From positions 372,001 to 436,000 of the forward strand of contig JAGVVL010000021.1 in the NCBI GenBank assembly GCA_018287875.1: DNA of 64,000 bases, in the 5' to 3' direction. Below, one piece after another: positions 45,101 through 55,800 of this stretch. The number at the start of each line of letters is the position of its first letter. The stretch's first letter is position 1. A program made the translations under genes and the position numbers. The DNA is from Nigrospora sphaerica (lineage: Eukaryota; Ascomycota; Sordariomycetes; Amphisphaeriales; Apiosporaceae). Under the pieces are notes generated by a model. That model saw only the letters and a list, made by a program, of their open reading frames with translations. It was not told the DNA's origin and searched no databases.

Positions 45101-45974
45101 CACCTCGTCGTCTTCTCGGACGGGTCGAAAGGACCGGACGAGGCAGTCGGCTGGGGTTTCGTGATCTACAAAAACGGTCGGAAAATAAGACAAGGAAAAG
45201 GCCGACTAGGCCTAGCGGAAGTCTTCGACGGAGATGCCGTAGGAGCGTGGCAAGGTCTACGCCAAGCCCACCGGACCACCCCAGGCGCGACAATCCACGT
45301 TTGCCTAGACAACACCTCGGTTATCCAAGGCCTCACTGGAACCGCACCGAAAAGCTCGCAAGAAGTTTTCCTCGCCTTTCAGGAGCTAGCGACCATAGCA
45401 GATGTCCGCATTCGATGGGTGCCAGGTCATGAGGGGATTCAAGGGAACGAAGAGGCCGACAGGCTAGCGAAGAGGCCGCATTCCCAGCACGCCGGTCAGC
45501 CCAAGCTACGTACGCAGGCGTGAAGCGACTCCGAAAAACAATTATACGAGAACAATTCACGAAGTGGTGGAGGAGGCCTCCCAAGGCTGTAAGCGCTACC
45601 GAGAGCTTGAATTCACCGACGCTACCCTAAAGGTGCCTAAGGAGCTGGACCTCCCTAGACGGACACTCCACAACTTTCTCGCGCTCCGATCAGGACACGG
45701 GGACTTCGACTGGTACCATAAGAAATTCCAACATCCCCAGAACGACCGATGCACCTGCCGAATGTCACGAACACCGGAGCATCTAGTCTACTGCCGCAAA
45801 ACAAGAAGGCAACATGCCCGTTGGCCGAAGTTCGACCCCGAACCGAAAACCTTAAGGGAATACTGGCAACGGCTGATGCACGACCCGGAGAGGTTCCAGC
45901 TCTTTATAACGCTAACGAATTACTACGAGGATATATGCCCAACATCGGTAGGCCGTAGAAGTTACTCTATGTGA
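42196..45974 (+). pseudogene. LINE family D ORF2 (EN-RT-RNase H), frames interrupted
   Basis: ATG 42196 leads directly into a complete APE-type endonuclease (QVAQANVGKSPPA, ILMQEPSV, TVAGDFNAWY, RTIDLAF, GADHETI). The reverse transcriptase follows (SPGTDGISVRLLK, PIALLSCLGKGLERL, TVDVKGAFDAT, CGLPQGSPASP, then GYADDICFY in the next frame). Next are a connection domain, RNase H (VVFSDGSKG...FDGDAVGAWQGL...VCLDNTSV...WVPGHEGIQGNEEADRLA) and a C-terminal zinc region (CTCRMSRTPEHLVYC). The frame breaks at 44138-44141 (C4), 44501, 45472 and 45569-45570. Each would be repaired by one added G or C, so the element may be intact in reality. Confidence 0.85.
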
Positions 45975-46177
45975 AGTCGCAGCTATTCAGACGGAGATAG
46001 AGCCGGGAACGAGCTCGCACGGAGGAGCAACGGAGACGGTTTAACCAAAGGATTGCCATTAGGCTTGACATGCGAGATATCTCGTGTTCATGTAGATAGA
46101 CTCTCGCACGCCAGATGCCCCTCGGGAGGCGGGACACTGTCCCAGTATGGCGATAATACACACACACACACACACCC

Positions 46178-47646
46178 CCTGTCGCCTATTCTCTTCTGCC
46201 TCTATACAGCTGGCCTCTATAAAGCTCTCCGTGCCGTCCCAGGAATAGCTGCCATAGCCTTCGCAGACGACACGAACCTCCTCGGCTTCGGCCTAGACTC
46301 AGAACAGACTTGCGAGCGGCTGGAAGCCGCCCATAAGGTCTGCAAAGACTGGGCCATCAGCCACGGCATGACCTTCGCAGTCAAGAAATATCATCTGGTC
46401 CACTTCACCCAAAAGCGAAAGGGCCCAGACACTAGGATCGTCCTAGAAAGCCACGAAATTCAACCAGAGGACTCGTGTCGCGTACTCGGCGTCCAGATAG
46501 ATCGACGGTTACGCTGGGACACCCATATCCAGTCGATCTTCAAGAAGATGGCCACGCAGGTCTATGCCTTAGACCGCATAGCCGGCTCGACATGGGGCGC
46601 GTCTCTTCAGCGAGCGCGCCAAGTCTATATAGCGGTCATGCGGTCCGCTATAGGCTATGGAGCTTCAGAGTGGCACTGCCAGATCTCGAAAAACAGAGCC
46701 AAGGCGCTGGACGACATCCAAACAGAGTGCCCCCGCACAGTTACAGGAGCGTTCAAAGCCACGGCTGCCGCAGTAGTAGAAACGGAAGCTCACGTGCCCC
46801 CTTAGACACGTGGCTCAACAGAAGGGTGGCGGCATCGGAAGAGAGGCTTCAACAGCCGCGCATCGCGTCACTTATCCAAGCAAGATGAGACAAGGCAGCC
46901 AGATGGATCCTAACAAGACCGACTCGCCGGCGCAGACCAGAAGGCCCCGACGTTCCTGACCGCAAGAGGTGGCTAATCGAATGGCTGGCTGGAGACTCAG
47001 CACACAAGGCTGAGGAGAGAGACTGGCTTCAGAGATGGCATCAAAGCTAGGCATCATGGCAAAACCAGACATCGCAAGCTCCAGCAGCAACTAAAAAGCC
47101 GCCGGAAAAGCGTATCCTTAAGCTTCATAAGGGGCTCCACAAGGCCGAGAGCTCGATCCTCGTTCAGGCAAGGACGGGCAAGATAGGGCTGCGAGACTTC
47201 CTCTTTAAGCGTAGGGTTCCAGGCTTCGACAGTCCATGGTGCAACTGTGGTCAAGGCAGGGAGATCGTCCGGCATATCCTCGTTTTCTGCCCAAGGGAGA
47301 GAGAAAGACGAGAGCATCTCGTCAAGCTCTAGGAGAACCGATAGACACGGACAAGATGCTCGACACCCCAAGGAAAGCAGGGATTATAGCGAGATGGCTA
47401 CTCCGTTCGGGCAGGCTGGGCATGTTCCAGCTAGCGAATCAACTCATCAGCTAGGAAGCGGGCACGCTGAGCCCGATCTCGGTATGGCAGGTCAGAGAGC
47501 AGTCAGAAGCGGTGCGACGCAGCGGGACCTAGGTTTTTCATCCGGCCGGACGTCAGCCCGGAATGGTTTTCCTAGGCTCAGATACGCAGGGGTCCTCATG
47601 GCCTAGAAAGGTCCCTAGGTGTAAGAACAAAAATAATAATAATATA
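46178..47646 (+). mobile_element. LINE family B, truncated copy 3
   Basis: It begins abruptly at CCCCTGTCGCC inside the reverse transcriptase, immediately after the CA tract closing LINE family D. It ends with the family 3' block containing CATCCGGCCGGACGTCAGCC and an (AAT)n tail at 47630-47643. The two LINEs are joined end to end, so this copy probably inserted at the tail of family D. Confidence 0.85.
46180..47331 (+). pseudogene. LINE family B reverse transcriptase and zinc region (copy 3)
   Basis: The first open part reads LSPILFCLYTAGLYKALRAV and FADDTNLLGFGLDSEQT through ASEWHCQISKNRAK, to a TAG at 46803. The sequence then resumes in another frame with TWLNRRVAASEERLQ. Much of the C-terminal region, including HKGLHKAESSILVQARTGKI and CNCGQGREIVRHILVFC, is still readable to a TAG near 47331. 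By eye it is about 91% identical in protein to copy 2. Several stops make it inactive. Confidence 0.8.
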
Positions 47647-48109
47647 CACATACTAGGAAATCATACTTCAGACGTTAAACCAATCCTTAATGTATGATTC
47701 CATCGCTGAACAGGGTCATTACGTTTTTGTCGCGCCGTGAGGGTATTCCCAAGATCGTCAACCTGTTAGTGGGGTCACGTGAGAAGCTCCACAGGAGCCC
47801 TGGCAAGTTTCAGTATATAGTCTGCCATGTCTGGCATCTTTCCTTGCGTTACTTTTCCTTTAATGAACAACCTTGAAGTCCGTTTCTATCCTGCCAGTAC
47901 CGCTGTGGTGCGACAGGAGTGATGGGTGGGATACAATAGGACAGCAAGAGCGAGCTGAGAACGGCAGGACAGAGCTACGGCGGAGTGGATGTTGCCACGG
48001 ACAGAAGCTTTCGAGGGCAGAAGTTACTACTGGAGGACTCTGTGAAGAACAGAAGCCGCTATAGGCGGAAGCTGCGACTGGTGGATGTTGTCACGGAAAG
48101 AAGCTACTG
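47647..48109. other. Unassigned sequence after LINE copy 3
   Basis: No gene is seen. GAAGC/ACAGAAGC words become frequent from about 47990, leading into the minisatellite. Confidence 0.4.
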
Positions 48110-48173
48110 CGGACAGAAGCTGCTACGGACAGAAGCTGCTACGGACAGAAACTGTTACGGACAGAAGCTGCTA
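48110..48173 (+). repeat. 16-bp minisatellite, four copies
   Basis: Four units of CGGACAGAAGCTGCTA, one of them diverged (AACTGTTA). Confidence 0.88.
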
Positions 48174-48399
48174 TAATCACGGAGAGCCGCAGAAAGAAGC
48201 ATGATGTGAATCCGAGAGCAGACTGAGAGTACGTGCGTCCAGCCGGTTCAACACCAGGGCCTTGCCCGTCGCATGCCGGGCGAAAGAGCCTTTGGATCGA
48301 GTGACTGAAAGTTCTCACAGCACCGACAGTGGAGGAAGTCAGAAGGAACAGAATATGCGAAGCCAGGAAAGGAGCAGTCGATAACGGAGCTGCTACATG

Positions 48400-49915
48400 G
48401 AGACGCTATGGCTGAAAGAAGTTGCTATTACGACGGACAAAAGCTACGATTAAGAGGCGCTGCTACGGATAGAAGCCGCCGTAGCCCCTTCCTGGCCCGT
48501 TGAGAGATGTTACGGTCTGGGCTAAGTCTCTGTAAACCGATACTGGCGTATGTAGAAGGAAATAAGATGGAGCAGGAAGTGAACGAAGTAGAGAGCAGCG
48601 GAAGCAGGAAGCAGGGAAGGAGGAAGCGGGCGGGATAGAAAAAGCCGAGTACGCTAGATTTGGTCGACGTCCATGAGAAACGGAGCACACCTAGAAGCGA
48701 CATAAGATCATATCGGCCGCACTGCCCTACGAGCGCTAAACACAGCTAGGAATAGCCCGATGTGGAGTGATATGTAAGCAGCACGTGAGCAGGACGTAGA
48801 CGAAGCAGAACCAGACGAAGCAGAACCAGACGAAGCAGAACCAGACGAAGCAGGACTAGACGAAGCAGGAACCAGTCGAAGGATACGGAAGCGGGAAGTG
48901 GACGGAGTAGGAAAAGTGGAGTACGCTAGAGCTGGTCGGCGCCCCACAAGAAACGAACCCGCGCTAGAAGTAGCACTAGGCTCTATCCGCCACTGTTCTG
49001 AGAGCACCAACCACAGCTAAAAGAGAGTCAAAGAACACGAGACAGAAGAGACTCGATCCGGAACGGCCACGACCCTAAAGGAAGCAGCAACCAGTCAATG
49101 CAGGAAATGGATGGAGCAGGAACCATAGAAAGCAGGAACCATAGAAAGCAGGAATCAATCGAAACAGGAAGCAGAAGCTAGTTGAAGCGGGAAGTTGCCC
49201 CAGGTCGCATCTGCTGCTGCCCTGGTAGTGCCAGACACAGCCGAAAACAGTTAATAAGCATGCGTCCGAGTAGACCCGAACCAGAACGGCCACAGCCCAA
49301 CCGGGAGGGCTGTGCTGGGGTGCAAATCGGGAGCCGGAACCAAACGCGGCGCGGCGCAAGCCTGACGCGCGCAAAAAGTAGAAGAAGGAACCAGGTGAGG
49401 CTGAAGCAGACGAAGCAGACGAAGCAGAAGCAGGCAAAGCAGAAGAGTGGAGTACGCCAGATTCGGTCCGCGTCCATCCGAGAGGACGCACACCCCGAAG
49501 TTGACACAGTTCCTATCTACCGCGCTGTTCTAAGAGAGCCAGGCACAGCCAGAAACAGTGAACGAGCAGGCATTACAATAGATCTGATCAAGAGCGGCCA
49601 CGGTCCAACCGGGAGAGCTATATATGGGGTGCGGGTCGGGGCTTGTGTCAGACCCGTCGAGGGAAGAATGGTACGCTTTGGACGAAGTGCCTGAAAGCTG
49701 ATGCTAGCACAGGCAAGAGGACTAAGATGAAGCAGGAAGTGGACGAAGCAGGACGAGCGAGACGAAGTACGAAGCAGGAACTAGTTGAAGGAGGAAGCGG
49801 ACGAGGCAGGAACCAGACGAAGCAGGGAGCAGGGAGTAGTTGAGGTAGAAAGTTGCCCCAGGTCACACCCGTCGCTGTCCTAAGAATGCCAAACACTGCC
49901 AGAAACAGCCAGAAA
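48400..49915 (+). repeat. Higher-order repeat region of GAAGCAGGA-type sequence
   Basis: A roughly 110-bp module recurs in diverged form at about 48640-48760, 48905-49020, 49190-49250, 49440-49560 and 49850-49915. Each module has words such as GTGGAGTACGCTAGA or AGTTGCCCCAGGTC, followed by a CTGT/CTAAG..GCCA.ACACAGC motif. The modules are linked by GACGAAGCAG-rich spacers. It has no convincing coding content. Confidence 0.65.
48798..48874 (+). repeat. 15-bp minisatellite, five copies
   Basis: Units of AGACGAAGCAGAACC are tandemly repeated, the last two with GGACT/GGAACC endings. Confidence 0.88.
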
Positions 49916-49959
49916 CGCGTATCACAGGAGACCTGCGATTACGGGCCCCGAAGGCACTG

Positions 49960-50530
49960 GCCACGGCCTTATTGGGCTTGGCTGCATTCGCCAGCGAGCC
50001 GCTCCGTTCTTCCACTTTCTAGCTGCTGGCACTGCTTGGCACAAGGCAGCGTGTTCGCCCCGTCCGACGGCAGGTCGTGCATCACGTCCTCGCCGCGAAT
50101 GTAGCCGAAGATGCCGACCAGGTGGGGCGAGAGCACGTCGGTTATGAAGCAGTCCACCTTACCGAGGATATGGCAATGGAACGGATCGTTATATATATCA
50201 TCGGCCGTGTGAGCCGGATTCCAAAATCAGGTGCGGTCATTGTAGGAGCGGAGGCTGTTCGTGGGCGTGTGCTTCGTCGGCGAGGGCGGCTCGTCGGCGG
50301 CGGGCGGTCGGCTGGCGGGCGCTTGGCCTCGCCGTCGGCTACCGTGATGGGACGTGGCGGGCGGAGGGGAGGTCATGCTCGTGCTCGTAGCCGCGCCTGA
50401 GGATCGTATTGAAGAGGTCGGCTGCTTGTCGACCGGCAAAGCGTTGGATTTGTTTAGATGTGGCACAAATGGCCAGCATTGTTGAGGCTGACTGACTGCA
50501 TCGCCTGGACCCCACGCGGGTACGGAGTCT
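49960..50530 (-). pseudogene. Unidentified protein-coding remnant
   Basis: The minus strand gives a plausible linear protein: a Pro/Ser/Thr-rich stretch (ADEPPSPTKHTPTNSLRSYN), an in-frame TGA at about 50227, then NPAHTADDIYNDPFHCHILG and DCFITDVLSPHLVGIFGYIR. The second part looks like folded-protein sequence, but I do not recognise the family. It could be one exon pair of a decayed gene. Confidence 0.3.
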
Positions 50531-52710
50531 ACCCGCGGTCGCGTACGGGGCGTTTGACAGCGGCATCCCTCGCGTCAGGGTAGCAGCTTTGACTACCCAT
50601 TGCGTGAGCCGGCCAGTTACAGCGCGAAATACACGAATTCTCTAGCGCCAAGTGAGCCTGCGCCTGCCTGGTGCCACGACCAGAGACAGGGAGTACTTCG
50701 TATAGTCCAATCGCATCTGCCTTGTACCCATCGCGCGACGCAAAACTGATATGTAGCATCAGCCTGGTAGGCGTTGAATGCTGGAAACAGGAGGGTTCGC
50801 GACGCTCATCCGAGCGCGCCATCTGCTGCGGTGTTCGACGTGGTCCGAGCGTGCTCCTCATTGTGGGCGCTATACTTAGCATCCCCCACTCTGCTCCGAA
50901 TAGTCTCGCTTCCGGTACAGGTACGGTGTGCTTTGGCGGGCTGCTCCCACCTCGGTGGGCTTGAAGAGAGGTCGCTGCAGCCCCGAAAAGCGATGCGGGT
51001 TTGAGAAATAGCTTCCGGTACGTGACAACAAGGCCCAAGGTGCGCAAACTCGAAGCCAGTCCGCAGCTGATGTGAGCTTCGTGAGCCGGCGATCCGCCCA
51101 CCAAGAGACTGATACGTCGTCCAACACGACAAAAGCAGTTGCCAAGAAATACTCCCTGTTTTCTTCAACGGCACAGGAACGGACTAAAACTTGATTTGGC
51201 TAGCTAACAACGACCATCTATCCAGCTAGGTAGCGCGCTCTTCCTCGGAGGCGCCTGACGACAGGCCTACCTTCGCCGGTGCCAGGCGACCTACTAGGGC
51301 GGCCTGGCCTTGCACGGTATGTGAAATGCGTTTTTAGATGCACCGAGGGGCCCTTAGTGGCCACGCCTTACACGCACGGCGGCCTCGTTGGCGACCGAAC
51401 GACGTATGCCTAAGGCAGGCGGCGTACCGAGCAGAAATAGGAGGGGACACGAGACAGAGTGGACTGCTAGGGCGTCTCTTGCGGCGAAGACACCAGCTTA
51501 CGCTCCTGTTTCTAATCTCATGTACCCGTGCCTGTCGTTCCCGGGACCACACAACGATCCCGATGATGCAAACCTGGCCCACCGGCCTGCGGCTCCCTAG
51601 CGCTAGCGATCGCCAACGTGCCACACCGACGGACCGACGGTCTTACAGTCGTACGCTTGTCTCCTCTCTGTCAAGCCATGCTGGAGTGAGGGGAGGTGGA
51701 GTCCCGATCTTGACATGAGAGGTTAGACATTTTGTTCTAAAATTTGGAGGCCACTGCAGCATTTAAAAGGCGACTGGGGGAAGTACAGTGGTGTCGTGTT
51801 CGCCTGCAGGGCTTTCCGGCCTGGGGAGTCCCGCGGCGACTCCTACCTGCTCCGTCCCAGCCGTCGGCATCAGGCTCGTCCGGTGCTGACCGTCCGACGT
51901 GCCGGCCGAAGGCCCAACGGTATATGACAAGGAGCTCGACGGGATGGGTCCCGTGCCTATTCGAGCAAGTGTCCCGCAGTGCCAACCCGAAGCGCGCCTA
52001 GGCACCGGGCCTGCGACCGCCTGGGGACTGGGGGCGACTGACGGGTGCCGCCGTCTAGAGGAAAGGGCTGGAAGTTGTTTCCGGTGCCCGGTTGAGCAGT
52101 CGCAGCGTTAGGTTGGCATTGTTCGTAAGATGCTGAACTATGCGTCTTCTTGTGGACAGCTAGCTGTGAAGCGTGTGCTGCTCGTAATATCTATAGCGTC
52201 GAGGGGCTCGGGTCCCTCCTCGGTCGGTATAATGGGGTTGTCCTGCTCGCTGGACCATGCCCGCACGAAACCGGCACAGGCCGAGGACATACTTCATCGA
52301 ATGCTGGTTTAGGAGGCAGTGCGGTCGTCGACGCGGGATGAGCAGCTTGGAGCATCTGTGTTCCCGGTTGCCATGGGGAAGAAAACCACAGAAACCGAGG
52401 CATCGAGTAGGCGCTGGCTAGGGACCACGAGATGGGACGGGTGGGTGGACGCTGGTATAAGGGCCCGGATCGACCCTTTGTCAAGGCGACATATTGAGAG
52501 GGTGGGAGACGCGTCATACCAGCCTAGAGCTTTCCACTTCCTGCAGCGCTGTGCCCGGTCCCGACGCAGGTTGTGTAATCTTTGCCCTGCGCATTCGGCA
52601 CTGATGTTCGTAGTCCGTGCCAAACGGCTCGTTGTTCGGGGGTGGGAAGACAGCCTACCATCGCCACGAGGTGGCAACTCAGGCAGCCTTGCTTCTCCGC
52701 CAGTCACAGC
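50531..52710. other. GC-rich stretch without recognisable genes
   Basis: Many short open frames on both strands, none with a domain I know. Confidence 0.4.
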
Positions 52711-52875
52711 AGTGAAGTATGAACCAGTGAAGCATGAACCAGTGAAGCATGAACCAGTGAAGCATGAACCAGTGAAGCATGAACCAGTGAAGCATGAACC
52801 AGTGAAGCATGAACCAGTGAAGCATGAACCAGTGAAGCATGAACCAGTGAAGCATGAACCAGTGAAGCATGAACC
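52711..52875 (+). repeat. 15-bp tandem repeat, eleven copies
   Basis: Eleven head-to-tail units of AGTGAAGCATGAACC; the first has GTATG instead of GCATG, and the other ten are identical. The length is a multiple of three, so frames stay open on both strands (EPVKH on the plus strand), which creates long ORFs here without implying a gene. Confidence 0.97.
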
Positions 52876-55800
52876 AATATGGCGAATGGCCGAGAAGAGG
52901 AAGGCCGGCGCACGCCCGCAGGCCACGGCCGCTGGCGCAACTGGAGCACCTGAACCAAAGAGTGTCCGGCAGGGCGGCCTGCGACGGATGCCACCGCAAG
53001 CAAGCGAAGCCAGTCGCAGGACCGGCTGTCCGCTGTCCGCTGTCCGCTGTCGACAGGCCACGGCCGACGAACCTAGCTTGCCGTGCGCCAGCTGGCGACC
53101 GCTCTGCCTAGCGTAGCACCCGGGCTCACGCACGTACATCTACGACGCCTGTTTGGGGACACTTCCAGCCGAGCCACAAGAGCCGAAGTCCAAGGGCCAT
53201 GTCTGTGGCACACATAGACCGGTGCCGCCCGGCATTGGGAGACTCAGCAAGTCGGCCTCGGGGAGCGGACCAGTGGCCAGCAGCCGTGACGACACCCGAC
53301 AAACACGCTGGTCGTGCTTTAGCCTGCGATGCCAAAAGGTCGCGTCTGGGCCAGCACGCAAACGTTGCGCGCGCGCGAAGATAACACCAGTCCTATATGA
53401 AGTGGATCTGACAGCCGCCAAGCCGGTGAGGTCGTCCCCGTCTTCGGATCCAGGCGATGCCGTCTACGTAGTGCGACGTCGGCGGCTCCGGGATGGGACG
53501 GGGTGGGGACGACGGCGGTTCCTCAGCCGTGGACGTGGTGAGTCCGATCGAAAGGAGGGCCGCTTTAACGGTTCGGTTGGTTCACTTCGCCTAGAAAATG
53601 GGGAGGCATGGATAATACCGGAGTAGATTATGGTGGCCTTCGACCTGCGATTGAATCGCCCGGGACGTCATCTCCCATTCGCCGCGTCGACATCCGTACG
53701 CCTCCTGCCCAGCTGGTGGCTTCCGCGTTACGCCAGGATTAGCCCGTTCGCCATAAAAACGCCGGCATGGCCAGGCTCGCCGGAGAACCTACAAAGTCCT
53801 AGGCTCGTCTGACCAGCCGTAGAGTAAGGGGCGGGGGTAGCGGGGCCCAACAGGAGGACGAAATGGCGAGGCTTCCTGGCATGGCAAGGCAACCCGGACG
53901 AAGAGAGCGGTTCACCCACGGGTCAGTGGAACCCCGCGGAAGAGCACGCGAAATGGGCGCGCTAGGCCGCGACTTTCAGGTCCAGCAGGGCCAGCTTGGC
54001 TGTAACGTCCAGAGGATTTCTATCGTTGCCAGACTCTGCCCCCGTCCCACACGCCGCCCCCGTTTTCCTATTCCCAGCCTGGAGCCCTTCCCGGGGCCCC
54101 CTGCGGGCAACGTCGATGCTTCTTCGCCGTCGCCGCCTCCGACGCCATCGGCCTACGCTCCGCCGTGGGACTCGAGATGAAAAGCCTACTCTCTGTACGG
54201 CGGCCGGCGCGCCTCCCGAATCTCCGCCGGCACTGCGATACCATCGGACAAGACGCGGCCCGTCTTGGGTGCGAGAGGAGCACAGCATGTCCAGCAGGGC
54301 GGCGCGGGCCAACAAGGTGCGCGCCGGCCGGCGAGACATACCTCGGAGGCGCGCTACACGTCCATCGAGAAGAGAGGGTGGGCTTATTGAGCCCTGTGTC
54401 GCCGCAGTGGGATGGAGGCATCCCGCACTCGCTCGTTCGCATTTGCGCAGCTGTGCTCTGTTCCGACTTCGCTAGTCGCAGGTGCAGCGGCCACCGGGAC
54501 AGATATACTCTCTTCGCACACAAAGACCACTACGCGGCCGGCTGCCTGTGGGTAGGCGCATAGCCCCGTGTGCGTTCGCGAGTTGTTTGCTTCGCCCCCA
54601 CGGAGCATGAACTCTCTCGGCCTGTCTCTCCCTGGCGCCAAAACGAAAGGCTCGCCATTTCCAGTTGACGCAGCGGCGCCTCTCGAAGAACCCGGCCAGA
54701 CAGCCACATCGACGACAGAGACCGGGTCGCCTTCCGGGGAGAGGCCACCTGAAGGGGTGCGTCCTCGACGGCATAGGCATCGTCGCACAGCTCCACGGCG
54801 CTCCGCACCCATCGCCCCACGGCGGGCAAGGCCTCGCGTGTCTGTCTCGCCTACGGCAGTCGCCGTTCCGCCGAGGCCCCAATGCTGGCGAGTGCGCGGG
54901 CTCTTGAAACCCGTTGCCGCACACGCCATTAACAGGGCCACCGTTGCGATACTGCGTCCGAGGTGAAGTGAATATTGCCCCGAGGCACAATCCTCAGGCA
55001 AACACTTCGTACTTAAAATGATGGTGGCCCCTGCGTGACCTGTCCTCGAACTCAGACCCCACCCCGTTGTCCAGCTATTCGATGCCATCGTTCAGCCTCT
55101 GTGGCTGTTGGTGGCAAAGCAACGTCTGGAAATGGCCGCGCCTGCTGCCGTGGCGGGTCTCATCCGCCGGGCCGCGAGGGCGTAGGACATTGGGGCAGCA
55201 TTCCTCGACGATCGCCAAGCCTCCCAATCCAAGCAGGCAGCGCGGCGTGCGGTATCAGACAGCCCGATCACCGTCTCCCCACGCAGCCGATGGTGAGGTC
55301 CGTCGCTTGGCGGCCGTAGCATCTGCCCTGCTGGCCCTGTCGCTTTGGTTCCCCGGCTCTGCGGGCAACGACGTATCGTAAAGACCGCCACATGCCCTCT
55401 TGACCGGATGGTCCCTGGCAGACGTGCTCGCGACGGGCTCGGTCTTGGACCCCCGGCGCCGTTCCTCCCTTTCTTGCCGGGAGGCTTCGCAATGGTCGGT
55501 CCACACCGCCGCCCCGTTTGGGTTCGTACGCAAGCCCGGAGGGTGATGCTTTCCCTTCCGCCGGCGTCGACCTCAGTAGGCCCCGCGGTTCATGAATTCA
55601 GTGTTCGGGCGCGTCATGGCCGATCGATGTTTCGTATGCCCGCAATGCCGCCTGTCCCGGGAGCCTGCGGCCGGTGGGCTGAAAGCCGGTATCTGGCTGA
55701 CGGCTGTACGGTCCGAGCATCGCGTGACTGTGTGGGCCCTTCCGCCCCTCGGCTCGGCCAGGGCGCGCGAGCGTAGCAGGATCCGGCCCATGCGCTCTCC

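Larger units (their letters stand above)
40500..46178 (+). mobile_element. Nearly full-length Tad1-like LINE (family D)
   Basis: It contains a 5' UTR, ORF1 with three zinc knuckles, ORF2 with complete endonuclease, reverse transcriptase, RNase H and C-terminal zinc region, and a 3' UTR ending in a (CA)n tract at 46157-46177. The exact 5' end is uncertain. All frameshifts I could localise in it would be repaired by adding a single G or C. Confidence 0.88.

Noticed and set aside
11319..47646. Family B LINE as a domesticated reverse transcriptase
   Set aside because: All three copies are truncated, broken and end in typical LINE tails; nothing suggests host use.
47640..49915. CRISPR-like array of short repeats
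   Set aside because: The genome is eukaryotic; units are direct tandem minisatellites without uniform unique spacers.
52319..53116. 265-residue open frame with EPVKH repeats, and a long frame on the opposite strand
   Set aside because: Both are kept open by the 15-bp repeat, whose length is a multiple of three; the flanks show no protein-like pattern.
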